From Rhodospirillales bacterium (GTDB lineage Bacteria > Pseudomonadota > Alphaproteobacteria > Rhodospirillales > UBA2165), in assembly GCA_022822205.1 (NCBI GenBank), contig JAJECC010000038.1, positions 92,784 to 156,783 of the forward strand: a stretch of 64,000 bases of DNA, written 5' to 3'. Position 1 is the first letter of the stretch, and each line of letters opens with the position of its first letter. The notes beneath the pieces were generated by a model. It saw only the letters and a list, made by a program, of their open reading frames with translations, did not search any database and was not told where the DNA came from. Positions 44,171 through 52,522 of this stretch are shown piece by piece. A program made the translations under genes and the position numbers.

Positions 44171-45814
44171 TCAGTTCTCCACCGCCCGGCCCTTGAGGGC
44201 GAACAGCCCGCGCGGCCGCTTCTGAATAAAGAGGATGATCACCACCAGGACCAGGATTTTGGCCAGCACCGCCCCGGCGAAGGGCTCGAGAAATTTGTTG
44301 ACGATGCCGAGGGTGAAGGCGCCGACCAGTGTCCCCCAAAGATTCCCGACGCCGCCGAACACCACCACCATGAAACTGTCGATGATGTAGGCCTGGCCCA
44401 GGTTGGGGCTCACATTGTCGATCTGGCTGAGTGCCACGCCGGCCACCCCGGCAATGCCGGCGCCGAGACCGAAGGTCATGGCATCGACCCAGCCGGTGCG
44501 GATGCCCATGGAGCCGGCCATCGCCCGGTTCTGGGTGACGGCCCGCATCTGGAGGCCGAAGGCGGTCTTCTTGAACACCACGATCAGCGCCGCAAGGACC
44601 AGCAGGCTGAACAGGATAATCCAGGCCCGGTTGAAGGTGAGCACGAAGCCGCCGGCGATCTCCATGGAGCCCGACATCCAGGATGGGCTGCCGACCTCGC
44701 GGTTGGTGGGGCCGAAAACGGAGCGAACCAGTTGCTGCAGGACCAGGCTCAGGCCCCAGGTGGCGAGCAGGGTCTCCAACGGACGGCCGTAGAGATGGCG
44801 GATGATGCCCCGCTCGATGGCGATCCCGAAGGCGCCGGAGACGGCAAACGCGCAAGGCAGCGCGACGATGATCGACCAGTCGAACAGGTCCGGGAAATGG
44901 GTGCGGAATATCTCCTGAATGACGAACGTCGTATAGGCGCCGAGCATCACCAGCTCGCCGTGAGCCATGTTGATGACCCCCATCACCCCGAAGGTGATGG
45001 CGAGCCCGACCGCGGCGAGCAGCAGCACCGAGCCGAGGCTCAAACCCTGAAAAATGTTGCCGACGGCGTTCCAGAAGGCGAGCTTGCGCTCGATACCGGC
45101 GAGCGCCCCGGCGGCCGCTTCGGAGATGGCGTTGCCGCCCTCGGCCTGCACAACGCCCGCCAGAAGCGCCCGGGAAGCCGGCGTCGCCAGATCGGAGAGC
45201 GTGCCGATGGCCGTCAGCTTGATCCCGTCGGTCTTGCCGGTCTTCAACTGGACGGCGGCCCGGGTCATGATGAGCTTGATCTTGATCTTCTCGACCGTCT
45301 CCCGGGCGATGGCCGCCTCGAGGGTCGGCAGGAAACCGGCATTGGGCGACTTGAACACCGCGTCCGCGGCCGCCGAGCGCTTGGCCGGATCGGGGCTGAG
45401 CAGGGTCAGCCCGCCGAGCGCCGTCCGGATCGCGACCCGCACCCGGTTGTTGACGCGTACCTTGCGAAGCTTCTTGCCGGGCGCCTGGCCGGCGTCGGCT
45501 CCGGTTACCGCGTCGGTCAGCAGATAGACGCCGCCCGAGCGTTCGGTCATGAAAATCCTGCCGTCCGATCGGCGGGCAAACAGCTTGCCCCCGAGGAATA
45601 CGGCCAGCACGTCGGCCGCCCGTTCGTGGCCGGACGCCGCGACGGCGTCGACGGCCTTGATCTTGGACTTGAAGCTCTTGGCGTTGAGGCCGGCGACCAG
45701 TGCATCGAAGTCTCGTGCGTCCTCGGCGTGGGCCGACAAGGCGCCGCCAAGCACGACGGTGAGCAGGACCCCAAGGGCCGCCAGTCTGCCTGGTAGTGTT
45801 GCGATGCGCGCCAC
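44171..45814 (-). CDS. urtB: Urea ABC transporter permease UrtB with N-terminal periplasmic domain
   Basis: 547 residues from the GTG at 45812-45814 (GAGAGG eight bases upstream). A signal-like helix (GRLAALGVLLTVVLGGALSAHA) and about 230 residues of alpha-helical, HEAT-like sequence precede the LivH-type membrane domain that starts near GNIFQGLSLGSVLLLAAVGLAITFGVMGVINMAHGELVMLGAY. This long form is the normal UrtB architecture. The loop RAVTQNRAMAGSMGIRTGWVDAMTFGLGAGIAG is the ATPase-contact segment. Confidence 0.94.
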   Translation of the reverse strand: MARIATLPGRLAALGVLLTVVLGGALSAHAEDARDFDALVAGLNAKSFKSKIKAVDAVAASGHERAADVLAVFLGGKLFARRSDGRIFMTERSGGVYLLTDAVTGADAGQAPGKKLRKVRVNNRVRVAIRTALGGLTLLSPDPAKRSAAADAVFKSPNAGFLPTLEAAIARETVEKIKIKLIMTRAAVQLKTGKTDGIKLTAIGTLSDLATPASRALLAGVVQAEGGNAISEAAAGALAGIERKLAFWNAVGNIFQGLSLGSVLLLAAVGLAITFGVMGVINMAHGELVMLGAYTTFVIQEIFRTHFPDLFDWSIIVALPCAFAVSGAFGIAIERGIIRHLYGRPLETLLATWGLSLVLQQLVRSVFGPTNREVGSPSWMSGSMEIAGGFVLTFNRAWIILFSLLVLAALIVVFKKTAFGLQMRAVTQNRAMAGSMGIRTGWVDAMTFGLGAGIAGVAGVALSQIDNVSPNLGQAYIIDSFMVVVFGGVGNLWGTLVGAFTLGIVNKFLEPFAGAVLAKILVLVVIILFIQKRPRGLFALKGRAVEN

Positions 45815-45950
45815 GCCATCCTCTCGCGGTTTGTTGGTATTGGTGGGCCGACTTGTCGCGGCCAATCAGTGAAGCCGTACCAGGGCGAGGGCCGAAGGAG
45901 CCTGTCGGATTGGGACCCAGGGCAGGCCCCTCCGGCCTCGGAGACGTTTC

Positions 45951-47240
45951 TTAGTTGATCAGAGTCTTGAACTTGGGCTCCGTGCAGTTGCCGCAGACCC
46001 AGGGGAAGGTCCAGTCGGCGGTCAGCTTCGCGCTCTCGGGGATGAAGTCGGACCACGCATCGCCTTTGACGACACCGTCCGTCTGCCACACCGTGTCGAA
46101 CTGGCCATCCGGCTGAATTTCACCGATCAGCACCGGCTTGGACAGGTGATGGTTGGTGTTCATCACCGCCACGCCGCCGGTCAGGTTCGGAAACTTCTGG
46201 CCGTACATGGCCTGGCGAACCGCATCCACCTGGGTGGTGCCGGCCTGCTTCACCGCCTGAACCCACATGTTGAAGCCGATGTAGTGGGCCTCCATGGGAT
46301 CATTGGTGACCCGCTTCTCATCCTTGATGAAGGCGTGCCATTTCTTGATGAACGCCTCATTGTTCTTGTCCTCCACCGACATGAAGTAGTTCCAGGCCGC
46401 CAGGTGACCGACGAGCGGTGTGGTATCCAGACCGGCGAGTTCTTCCTCGCCGACGGAGAACGCGACGACCGGAATGTCTTCGGCCTTGATGCCCTGGTTG
46501 CCGAGCTCCTTGTAGAACGGCACGTTGGCATCACCGTTGATGGTCGAGACGACGGCGGTCTTCTTGCCGGCGGAAGCGAATTTCTTGACTTCGGCAACGA
46601 TGGTCTGCCAGTCGGAATGACCGAACGGGGTGTAGTTCTCCATGATGTCTTTCTCGGCCACGCCTTTGGACGTCAGGAAAGCCCGGAGTATCTTGTTGGT
46701 CGTCCGCGGATAGACATAGTCGGTGCCGAGCAGCACCCAACGCTTGGCCTCGCCGCCGTCTTCGCTCATCAGGTACTTGACCGCCGGGATCGCCTGCTGG
46801 TTCGGCGCGGCGCCGGTGTAGAACACGTTCCGGGAGCTTTCCTCGCCCTCATACTGGACGGGGTAGAACAGCAGCCCATTGAGCTCCTCGACCACCGGCA
46901 GAACCGACTTGCGGCTGACCGAGGTCCAGTTGCCGAACACCACATCCACTTTGTGAACGCTCAGAAGCTCGCGCATCTTTTCGGCAAACAACGGCCAGTT
47001 GGAGGCCGGGTCGACGACCACCGCCTCGACCTTCTTGCCGAGCAGGCCGCCTTTCCTGTTCAGATCGTCCACCAGCATCAGCATGGTGTCCTTCAGCGTG
47101 GTTTCGCTGATGGCCATGGTCCCGGAAAGGGAATGCAGGACGCCCACCTTGATGGTGTCGGCCGCATTTGCCGCACCGGAAAAAGCCGTCGAAACGGCGA
47201 AGGCTCCCGCGGCGGCCAGTGACAGTAAATTCTTCTTCAT
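45951..47240 (-). CDS. urtA: Urea ABC transporter substrate-binding protein UrtA
   Basis: 429 residues from the ATG at 47238-47240 with GTGGAG eight bases upstream. Signal peptide MKKNLLSLAAAGAFAVSTAFSGAANAA, then TIKVGVLHSLSGTMAISETTLKDT, VVFGNWTSVSRKSVLPVVEELNGLLFYPVQYEGEESSRNVFYTGAAPNQQ and TDYVYPRTTN, which are the diagnostic UrtA segments with the urea-contacting residues. The CGNCTEPKF tail is also usual. First gene of the urt-ure unit, directly behind a sigma-54 promoter. Confidence 0.96.
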   Translation of the reverse strand: MKKNLLSLAAAGAFAVSTAFSGAANAADTIKVGVLHSLSGTMAISETTLKDTMLMLVDDLNRKGGLLGKKVEAVVVDPASNWPLFAEKMRELLSVHKVDVVFGNWTSVSRKSVLPVVEELNGLLFYPVQYEGEESSRNVFYTGAAPNQQAIPAVKYLMSEDGGEAKRWVLLGTDYVYPRTTNKILRAFLTSKGVAEKDIMENYTPFGHSDWQTIVAEVKKFASAGKKTAVVSTINGDANVPFYKELGNQGIKAEDIPVVAFSVGEEELAGLDTTPLVGHLAAWNYFMSVEDKNNEAFIKKWHAFIKDEKRVTNDPMEAHYIGFNMWVQAVKQAGTTQVDAVRQAMYGQKFPNLTGGVAVMNTNHHLSKPVLIGEIQPDGQFDTVWQTDGVVKGDAWSDFIPESAKLTADWTFPWVCGNCTEPKFKTLIN

Positions 47241-47251
47241 GATGATCTCCA

Positions 47252-47271
47252 CTACGAGGTTGTTGTTGCAC
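47252..47271. repeat. 20-bp direct repeat, copy 1, in the urtA leader
   Basis: CTACGAGGTTGTTGTTGCAC here and CTACGGGGTTGTTGTTGCAC at 47521-47540 differ at one base. Copy 1 lies within the predicted urtA 5' leader, between the sigma-54 start site and the ribosome-binding site. Copy 2 lies about 145 bp before the divergent beta-keto acid cleavage gene. The copies face the same way, so they are in opposite orientations relative to their genes. Confidence 0.6.
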
Positions 47272-47284
47272 CGCAAAACAAAAT

Positions 47285-47300
47285 AGCAACCTCCGTGCCA
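47285..47300 (-). promoter_or_regulatory. Sigma-54 (RpoN) promoter of the urt-ure operon
   Basis: The minus strand reads TGGCACGGAGGTTGCT, an exact match to the -24 TGGCACG / -12 TTGC consensus with the required spacing. The predicted start of transcription is near 47274, about 35 bases before the urtA ATG. Sigma-54 promoters need an activator such as NtrC. The 150 bp upstream (47310-47470) are strongly AT-rich, consistent with an activator/IHF region, although I could not pick out a certain NtrC site. Confidence 0.85.
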
Positions 47301-47520
47301 AATCCTCATGAATCGTCGGAAAATTTATTATCGTATGTTTTTCAATGGGTTATGTGAAATTCGGCGGGTGATGACGCTGATGATGCGTGCTGGGTGGACA
47401 GTCAATATGCTTAAAATATAATCAAAAATTAATTTTGATTAATAATTTTGCATATTTGTGATTGGTTGACGGCTGTGGACCTCGCCCGCCATTCTGTCGA
47501 TGGAAGTCTTGCGGCTTCCG

Positions 47521-47540
47521 CTACGGGGTTGTTGTTGCAC
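47521..47540. repeat. 20-bp direct repeat, copy 2, upstream of the BKACE gene
   Basis: Matches copy 1 (47252-47271) in 19 of 20 positions. It is followed 16 bp later by a strong hairpin. A role in regulation or a relic of a duplication of the urtA leader are both possible. Confidence 0.6.
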
Positions 47541-47556
47541 AGACGCGATCCCGGCG

Positions 47557-47586
47557 CCCCCGGGTCCGTGCGAACGGGCCCGGGGG
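47557..47586 (+). terminator. Strong hairpin with GNRA loop in the leader of the BKACE gene
   Basis: CCCCCGGGTCCGT at 47557-47569 pairs with ACGGGCCCGGGGG at 47574-47586 through 13 pairs (one G-U) around a GCGA tetraloop, then TTT. The stem is extremely stable and sits about 100 bp before the translational start. The T run is too short for an ordinary intrinsic terminator, so an attenuator or a transcript-stabilising leader is also possible. Confidence 0.5.
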
Positions 47587-47684
47587 TTTGCATGGCAAAT
47601 TCGGGCCGTTGGATTGGACTTGCATTTGCCCCCTCCTTCCGCGACGTTCTGGATACCACGACGCAACAGACGGGGGAGGCACCA

Positions 47685-48569
47685 GTGGCCGATAAGCGTA
47701 TTTTGACCTGTGCACTGACAGGCAGCGTGACGCCGCCGACCAAACATCCGGGCTTGCCGATCACGCCAAGGGAAATCGCCGATTCCGGCATCGACGCGGC
47801 CAAAGCCGGCGCCGCCGTGGTTCATATCCATGTCCGCGACCCCGATACCGGCGCACCCTCCATGGCGCCCGAACTTTATAAGGAGGTGGTCGACCGCATC
47901 CGCGAGAGCGGCGTTGACGTCGTGATCAATCTCACCTGCGGACATGGCGCCCGGTTCAACCCCTCGCCGCCCGACGCCAACACCGCCGAGGGTACGCCCG
48001 CGATGAAAACGCCCGAGGTGCGCATGCAGCATGTGCGGGAGAACAAGCCGGAGATCTGCACCCTCGATTACGGCAGCATGAATTTCGGCGATTTCGTGAT
48101 CATCAATACGCCGGAGCATCTCAGGGTCATGGCCGAGGTTGCCCGGGACTGCGGCGCCAAGCCGGAGCTCGAAGTGTTCGACACCGGGCATCTGCGGCTG
48201 GCCAAGAAGATGGTTGCGGACGGCGTCATCGACGAGTCGCCCCTGTACCAGCTTTGCCTCGGCATTCCCTGGGGAATCGAGCAAACGCCGGAATCCATGA
48301 TGTTCATGCGCGATCGTCTGCCCGACGGGGCCCACTGGGCGTCGTTCGGCATCGGCGCCGGCGAGTTCCCCATGCTCGCCCAGTCTCTTCTCTATGGCGG
48401 CCACGTCCGCGTCGGGCTCGAGGACAATCTCTATTTGGAGAAAGGCGTGCCCGCGCCGAGCAATGCGGCGCTGGTCGAGAAGGGGGTCGGGATCATGCGC
48501 TCCCTGGACAAGGAACCGGCGACGGCCGCCGAGGCGCGGGAACTGCTGGGTCTGAAGCAGGCCGCCTAA
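47685..48569 (+). CDS. Beta-keto acid cleavage enzyme (BKACE, DUF849 family)
   Basis: 294 residues from the GTG at 47685 with GGGGGAGG seven bases upstream. The TIM-barrel family is recognised by ILTCALTGSVTPPTKHPGLPITPREIADSGIDAAKAGAAVVHIHVRDPDTG, which supplies the zinc histidines (HIHVRDP), and by INLTCGHG, LDYGSMNFGD, ELEVFDTGHL and FGIGAGEFPML. Members condense a beta-keto acid with acetyl-CoA to give acetoacetate and a CoA ester, and the substrate differs among subgroups. It converges with the P450 gene with a 4-bp overlap. Substrate not assigned. Confidence 0.9.
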   Translation: MADKRILTCALTGSVTPPTKHPGLPITPREIADSGIDAAKAGAAVVHIHVRDPDTGAPSMAPELYKEVVDRIRESGVDVVINLTCGHGARFNPSPPDANTAEGTPAMKTPEVRMQHVRENKPEICTLDYGSMNFGDFVIINTPEHLRVMAEVARDCGAKPELEVFDTGHLRLAKKMVADGVIDESPLYQLCLGIPWGIEQTPESMMFMRDRLPDGAHWASFGIGAGEFPMLAQSLLYGGHVRVGLEDNLYLEKGVPAPSNAALVEKGVGIMRSLDKEPATAAEARELLGLKQAA

Positions 48570-49780
48570 CCTGCCCTCACCGGCACGTGGCGATAGCCGC
48601 GGAAGCGGGCCCGCAGCACGCGTTCCCGCTCACCGGCGGGCTCGATCGTCCCGAAGCCCTGAATGAACTTGCCGACCGCGTGACGGCCCTCGATTCTGCC
48701 CAGGGTCGCGCCGAGGCAGATGTGCTTGCCCCAACCGAAGGCGAAATGAGGATTGGGTGTGCGGCCGATGTCGAATTTTTCGGGATCGGAGAACTTCGCC
48801 GGGTCCCGGTTCGCAGCCCCGATGGCGAGATGCAGGTAGGCGTCCTTGGGGATCGTCGTCCCGTTCATGTCCACGTCTTCGGTAAGTTTGCGGTTGCCGA
48901 GCTGCACGGAGCTGTCGTAGCGCAGGGTCTCGTCGACAGCGACGTCGATGAGGCCCGGTTCGTCTCTGAGGCGCCGCATCTGTTCAGGATTGTCCATCAG
49001 GCAGCAAATGGCGTTGGCCGTCAGGTTGGCGGTGGTCTCATGACCGGCGTTCAGCAGGAAGATGCAGTTGTGCACCAACTCCACGTCGCTCAGGGTTTCC
49101 CCGTCCACCTCGCCGAAGATCAGCGCCGCCAACACCTCGCCCCGCCCGCCCTCATCCGGATTTTTCCGGCGGTGGTCGATCAGATCCTGAAGATAGGCAC
49201 CGAACTCGGCCACCGCCTTGTCGCCGGCCTCGCGCGCCTCGTCGGTGAGCGCCGTCTCGAGGCCGCCCAGCACGGTAAGCGAGTAATCCCTCAGGAGAGG
49301 CTTGGTCCGCTCATCGACGCCCAGCATGTCGGCGATGATCTCCGTCGGCAGCACGAGGGCGAAATCATCGATCAGATCGAAGGTCTCGCGGCCCCGGAGC
49401 TCGCCGACAAGGTTGTTAATGACCCGCTCGATGATCGGTTCCAACTCGGCGAGTTTTCGGGGCGTGAAAGCCCCGGCCAGCAGTTTGCGCACCCGGGCGT
49501 GATAAGGGTCGTCGTTGAAAACCAGGCTGGTCGTGTGATGGCGGTAGAGCGGTCCGTCACCCATGGTCTTCTTGAAGTCGACCGTCTTGTCCGAACTCAT
49601 GGCCGGATGCTTGTAGGCGAGTTCCAGATCCGCGTAGCGCGTCAGGAAGTAGGAGCCGTCCTTGTTCCGATGGACCGGATCGAGCTCACGGAGCGCCCGG
49701 TAGGTCGGAAACGGATCTTCCAGAAACGCCGTCGTCAGCTCGTTGACATCGAAGCCGTCGACCAGGGCTTGATCGTTCAT
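48566..49780 (-). CDS. Cytochrome P450
   Basis: 404 residues from the ATG at 49778-49780 (AGGAGGATT upstream). Class I bacterial P450 motifs are complete: I-helix oxygen-activation segment NAGHETTANL, K-helix ExxR in VDETLRYDSS, and heme loop FGWGKHICLG with the axial cysteine at residue 355. No membrane anchor. The start is 20 bp after fahA on the same strand, so it is part of the homogentisate operon. No ferredoxin or reductase gene is adjacent. Substrate unknown; an aromatic compound linked to tyrosine breakdown is an inference from position. Confidence 0.92.
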   Translation of the reverse strand: MNDQALVDGFDVNELTTAFLEDPFPTYRALRELDPVHRNKDGSYFLTRYADLELAYKHPAMSSDKTVDFKKTMGDGPLYRHHTTSLVFNDDPYHARVRKLLAGAFTPRKLAELEPIIERVINNLVGELRGRETFDLIDDFALVLPTEIIADMLGVDERTKPLLRDYSLTVLGGLETALTDEAREAGDKAVAEFGAYLQDLIDHRRKNPDEGGRGEVLAALIFGEVDGETLSDVELVHNCIFLLNAGHETTANLTANAICCLMDNPEQMRRLRDEPGLIDVAVDETLRYDSSVQLGNRKLTEDVDMNGTTIPKDAYLHLAIGAANRDPAKFSDPEKFDIGRTPNPHFAFGWGKHICLGATLGRIEGRHAVGKFIQGFGTIEPAGERERVLRARFRGYRHVPVRAG

Positions 49781-49799
49781 GACAATCCTCCTTGCGCCC

Positions 49800-51110
49800 T
49801 CAGGACGGCAGGACCTCGGCCCGGCATTCCCCGAGACCAATGCGCCTGGCGCCGTCGGCCTCGCAATAACCGCGCATGATCACCTCGTCTCCATCCTCGA
49901 GGAACGTGCGCTCCTCGCCGCCCGGCAGGGTGAAGGTCCTGGACCCGGCCCACGACGTTTCGAGCAAACTGCCGAACGACTCCTCGTCGGAGACCGTCCC
50001 GGACCCCAGCAGGTCGCCCGGGCGGAGATTGCAGCCGCTCGCCGTGTGCTGGGCCACCAACTGCGCCGCGGTCCAGTACATGTCCTTGAATCGGGATGCG
50101 CCGATCAGGGCCGGCGGCGTTCCGGCCGCGCGCATTTTCGCCGACGACATCAGCACCTCCAGCCGGACGTCGATGCCGCCGGCGGCGGCGTTGGCGTCGG
50201 AGGCGAGGTAGGGCATGAGCGCCGGGTCGCCGGCCGCGCGTTCGTACGCCGGGGTGCGAAACGGCGCCAGCGCCTCCATGGTCACCACCCAGGGCGAGAT
50301 GGTATTGGCGAAGTTCTTGCCCTGGAAGGGGCCCAGCGGCACGTACTCCCAGGCCTGAATGTCCCGGGCCGACCAGTCATTGAGCACGCAGACGCCGAAT
50401 AGATGCTTCTCGGCGTCGTCCAGCGCGATGGGCGAGCCGATGTCGTTGCCGGGGCCGACATAGAGGCCGAGCTCCATCTCGTAGTCGAGCCGCGCGCACG
50501 GCCTGAAGACCGGGGAATCGGCCCCGGGCGGCTTGACCTGGCCCTCGGGCCGGCGGACGGCGGTCCCGCTGACGCCGAACGACGACGACCGGGCGTGATA
50601 GGCTATGGGCAAGTGCTTGTAGTTGGGCAGCAGCGGGTTGTCGGGCCGGTTGATCTTCCCGGCGTTGGTCGCGTGAACGAGCGACGCCCAAAAATCCGAG
50701 AAGTCGCCGATATTCGCCGGCACCAGCATCTCGGCATCCGCCTGGGCGGTGAGCGCGCCCCTAAGTGCGTCCCTGGGCGCGTCCGCGGGTCCGCCCTCGC
50801 GGAGCAGCCGCGACAGTCCGGCGCGAAGCGCCGACCAAGCGCCGTTTCCCGCCGCCATCAATTCGTTGAGCGTCTCGCCGTTGCAGAGTCCGGCCGCGTC
50901 CTTCGCGGCCCCGCTCATCTCCGCGGCGGCCGCGGTCACATCGAGGATCCGATCCCCGATCGCCACACCCACCCGGCCCGGACCGCCGGAACCGGCTTTG
51001 CGGTAGACGCCATAGGGCAGGTTCTGAATGGGGAAGTCGGTTTCGGGCGCGTTCGCGCTTTCGACCCAGCTCGTGAGAGCCGGATCATGCGTTTCGTTCA
51101 GGTTGGTCAT
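49800..51110 (-). CDS. fahA: Fumarylacetoacetase
   Basis: 436 residues, full-length two-domain FAH of the tyrosine pathway type. The SH3-like N-terminal domain starts at SWVESANAPETDFPIQNLPYGVYR. The catalytic domain has LPIAYHARSSSFGVSGT with the catalytic histidine, RLDYEMELGLYVGPGNDIG for metal binding, VLNDWSARDIQAWEYVPLGPFQGKNF, and LLGSGTVS. It splits fumarylacetoacetate into fumarate and acetoacetate, the last step after homogentisate dioxygenase, whose gene ends one base upstream. Confidence 0.96.
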   Translation of the reverse strand: MTNLNETHDPALTSWVESANAPETDFPIQNLPYGVYRKAGSGGPGRVGVAIGDRILDVTAAAAEMSGAAKDAAGLCNGETLNELMAAGNGAWSALRAGLSRLLREGGPADAPRDALRGALTAQADAEMLVPANIGDFSDFWASLVHATNAGKINRPDNPLLPNYKHLPIAYHARSSSFGVSGTAVRRPEGQVKPPGADSPVFRPCARLDYEMELGLYVGPGNDIGSPIALDDAEKHLFGVCVLNDWSARDIQAWEYVPLGPFQGKNFANTISPWVVTMEALAPFRTPAYERAAGDPALMPYLASDANAAAGGIDVRLEVLMSSAKMRAAGTPPALIGASRFKDMYWTAAQLVAQHTASGCNLRPGDLLGSGTVSDEESFGSLLETSWAGSRTFTLPGGEERTFLEDGDEVIMRGYCEADGARRIGLGECRAEVLPS

Positions 51111-52418
51111 CTATTTTCCCGTGAAGTGCTTGTTCAGTCCCTGCCAGCACTCGAAATAGTCGCCCTGCAGGAGGTCGGTGTTGAGTGCGAACTCGGTCAA
51201 TTTGTAGAGATACGCGGATTCGAACATGAAGGCCATGGTGTCGGCCTGAAACTCGGGCGCCAGGTCCTTGTTCGTCGCACCCTCGAAGGAATCCGCATCG
51301 GGGCCGTGGGCCGCCATGCAGTTGTGGAGACTGGCGCCGCCCGGCGTGAAGCCCTCCGGTTTGGCGTCGTAGATGCCATGCACCAGCCCCATGAACTCGC
51401 TCATCACGTTGCGGTGGTACCACGGCGGGCGGAACGTATCCTCGGCGACCATCCAGCGGGGCGGGAAGATGACGAAGTCCACGTTCGCCGTGCCGGCCGA
51501 GTTGGAGGGCGAGGTGAGCACCGTATAGATGGAGGGATCAGGATGGTCGTAACTGACCGTCCAGATGGTGTTGAAGTCGGACAAATCGTACTTGTAGGGG
51601 GCGTAGTTGCCGTGCCAGGCGACCACGTCGAGCGGCGCGTGGCTCATTTCGGCGGCCCACATGTTGCCCGCGAACTTGGTCACCAGCTCGCAGGGTTCGT
51701 CCCTGTCCTCATAGGCCGCGACCGGCGTGAGGAAGTCGCGCGGGTTGGCGAGTCCGTTGGCGCCGATGGGACCGAGATCGGGCAGCCGGAAGGTGGCGCC
51801 GTAGTTTTCGCCGACATAGCCCCGCGAGGGGCCGTCCGGCAACTCCACCCGGAACTTGATGCCCCGCTGGACCACCGCGATCTGATTCGGCGCGACGTCG
51901 AGGACCCCCATTTCGGTGTGCAGCCGGAGGCGGCCCTGCTGGGGCACGAACAGCATCTCGCCGTCGGAGTTGAAGAAGTAGCGGTCCTCCATGGACCGGT
52001 TGGCCGCATAGAGGTGAATGGCGATGCCGGTCTGACCGGTTGAGTCGCCATTGCCCATATAGGTGACCAGGCCGTCGGCAAAGTCGGTCGGCGCATCGGG
52101 GATCGGAAGCGGATCCCAGCGCATCCGATTGGGCGGGGTCTCGACCTCACCGAACGGCGTCGAGCGGATCAGGCGGTTGTCGATACGCTTGAACGGCTGG
52201 TGCTGGGCGGAGGGGCGGATGCGGTAGAACCAGGTGCGCTGGTTGCCCACCCGCGGCGCGGTGAAAGCGGTGCCGCTCAGATGCTCGGTATAGAGACCGT
52301 AGGGCGCCTTTTGCGGCGAGTTGCGCCCGACGGGCAGCGCGCCGGGCAATGCTTCGGTGGCGAATTCGTTCCCAAACCCCGACTGATAGTCGAGATCGCT
52401 GGCGACGATCGTATCCAT
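51111..52418 (-). CDS. hmgA: Homogentisate 1,2-dioxygenase
   Basis: 435 residues from the ATG at 52416-52418. [48 protein letters not shown] is the typical start, and [16 protein letters not shown] supplies the Fe(II) ligands His and Glu, with the further histidine in [12 protein letters not shown]. It opens the ring of homogentisate to maleylacetoacetate. First gene of the hmgA-fahA-P450 unit and divergent from a MarR regulator. No maleylacetoacetate isomerase gene is adjacent. Confidence 0.96.
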   Translation of the reverse strand: MDTIVASDLDYQSGFGNEFATEALPGALPVGRNSPQKAPYGLYTEHLSGTAFTAPRVGNQRTWFYRIRPSAQHQPFKRIDNRLIRSTPFGEVETPPNRMRWDPLPIPDAPTDFADGLVTYMGNGDSTGQTGIAIHLYAANRSMEDRYFFNSDGEMLFVPQQGRLRLHTEMGVLDVAPNQIAVVQRGIKFRVELPDGPSRGYVGENYGATFRLPDLGPIGANGLANPRDFLTPVAAYEDRDEPCELVTKFAGNMWAAEMSHAPLDVVAWHGNYAPYKYDLSDFNTIWTVSYDHPDPSIYTVLTSPSNSAGTANVDFVIFPPRWMVAEDTFRPPWYHRNVMSEFMGLVHGIYDAKPEGFTPGGASLHNCMAAHGPDADSFEGATNKDLAPEFQADTMAFMFESAYLYKLTEFALNTDLLQGDYFECWQGLNKHFTGK

Positions 52419-52461
52419 GGCCGGGTCCTCCCCTGCTCTCAACCCTTGACGTTGGACGCAT

Positions 52462-52483
52462 ATTAGTTTCAAATGAAACTAAT
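52462..52483. promoter_or_regulatory. Palindromic operator between hmgA and the divergent MarR gene
   Basis: Two perfect 10-base arms, ATTAGTTTCA and TGAAACTAAT, are separated by AA. Two further TTTCAA words follow at 52483-52499. The 104-bp gap holds nothing else but the two promoters. MarR-family dimers bind dyads of this size, and a single site here can repress both genes. The dyad is AT-rich against its surroundings. Confidence 0.75.
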
Positions 52484-52522
52484 TTCAAACGGTATTTCAA
52501 TGGTTCGAAAGCGCAACCGCCG

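Larger units (their letters stand above)
47241..47684. other. Divergent control region between urtA and the BKACE gene
   Basis: 444 bp without a supported gene. It contains the urtA leader with repeat copy 1, the sigma-54 promoter, an AT-rich 160-bp stretch, repeat copy 2, a GNRA hairpin, and the GGGGGAGG ribosome-binding site of the plus-strand gene. Frames that extend the BKACE ORF upstream (to 47448) have no ribosome-binding site and cross the hairpin, so I treat them as non-coding. Confidence 0.6.

Noticed and set aside
44015..45796. A 593-codon plus-strand frame opposite urtB
   Set aside because: Very acidic/basic low-complexity sequence without domains; mirrors urtB codons.
47448..47684. 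Upstream extension of the BKACE frame
   Set aside because: The family's N-terminus begins at the GTG at 47685, which has a strong ribosome-binding site; the extension crosses a hairpin and a repeat.
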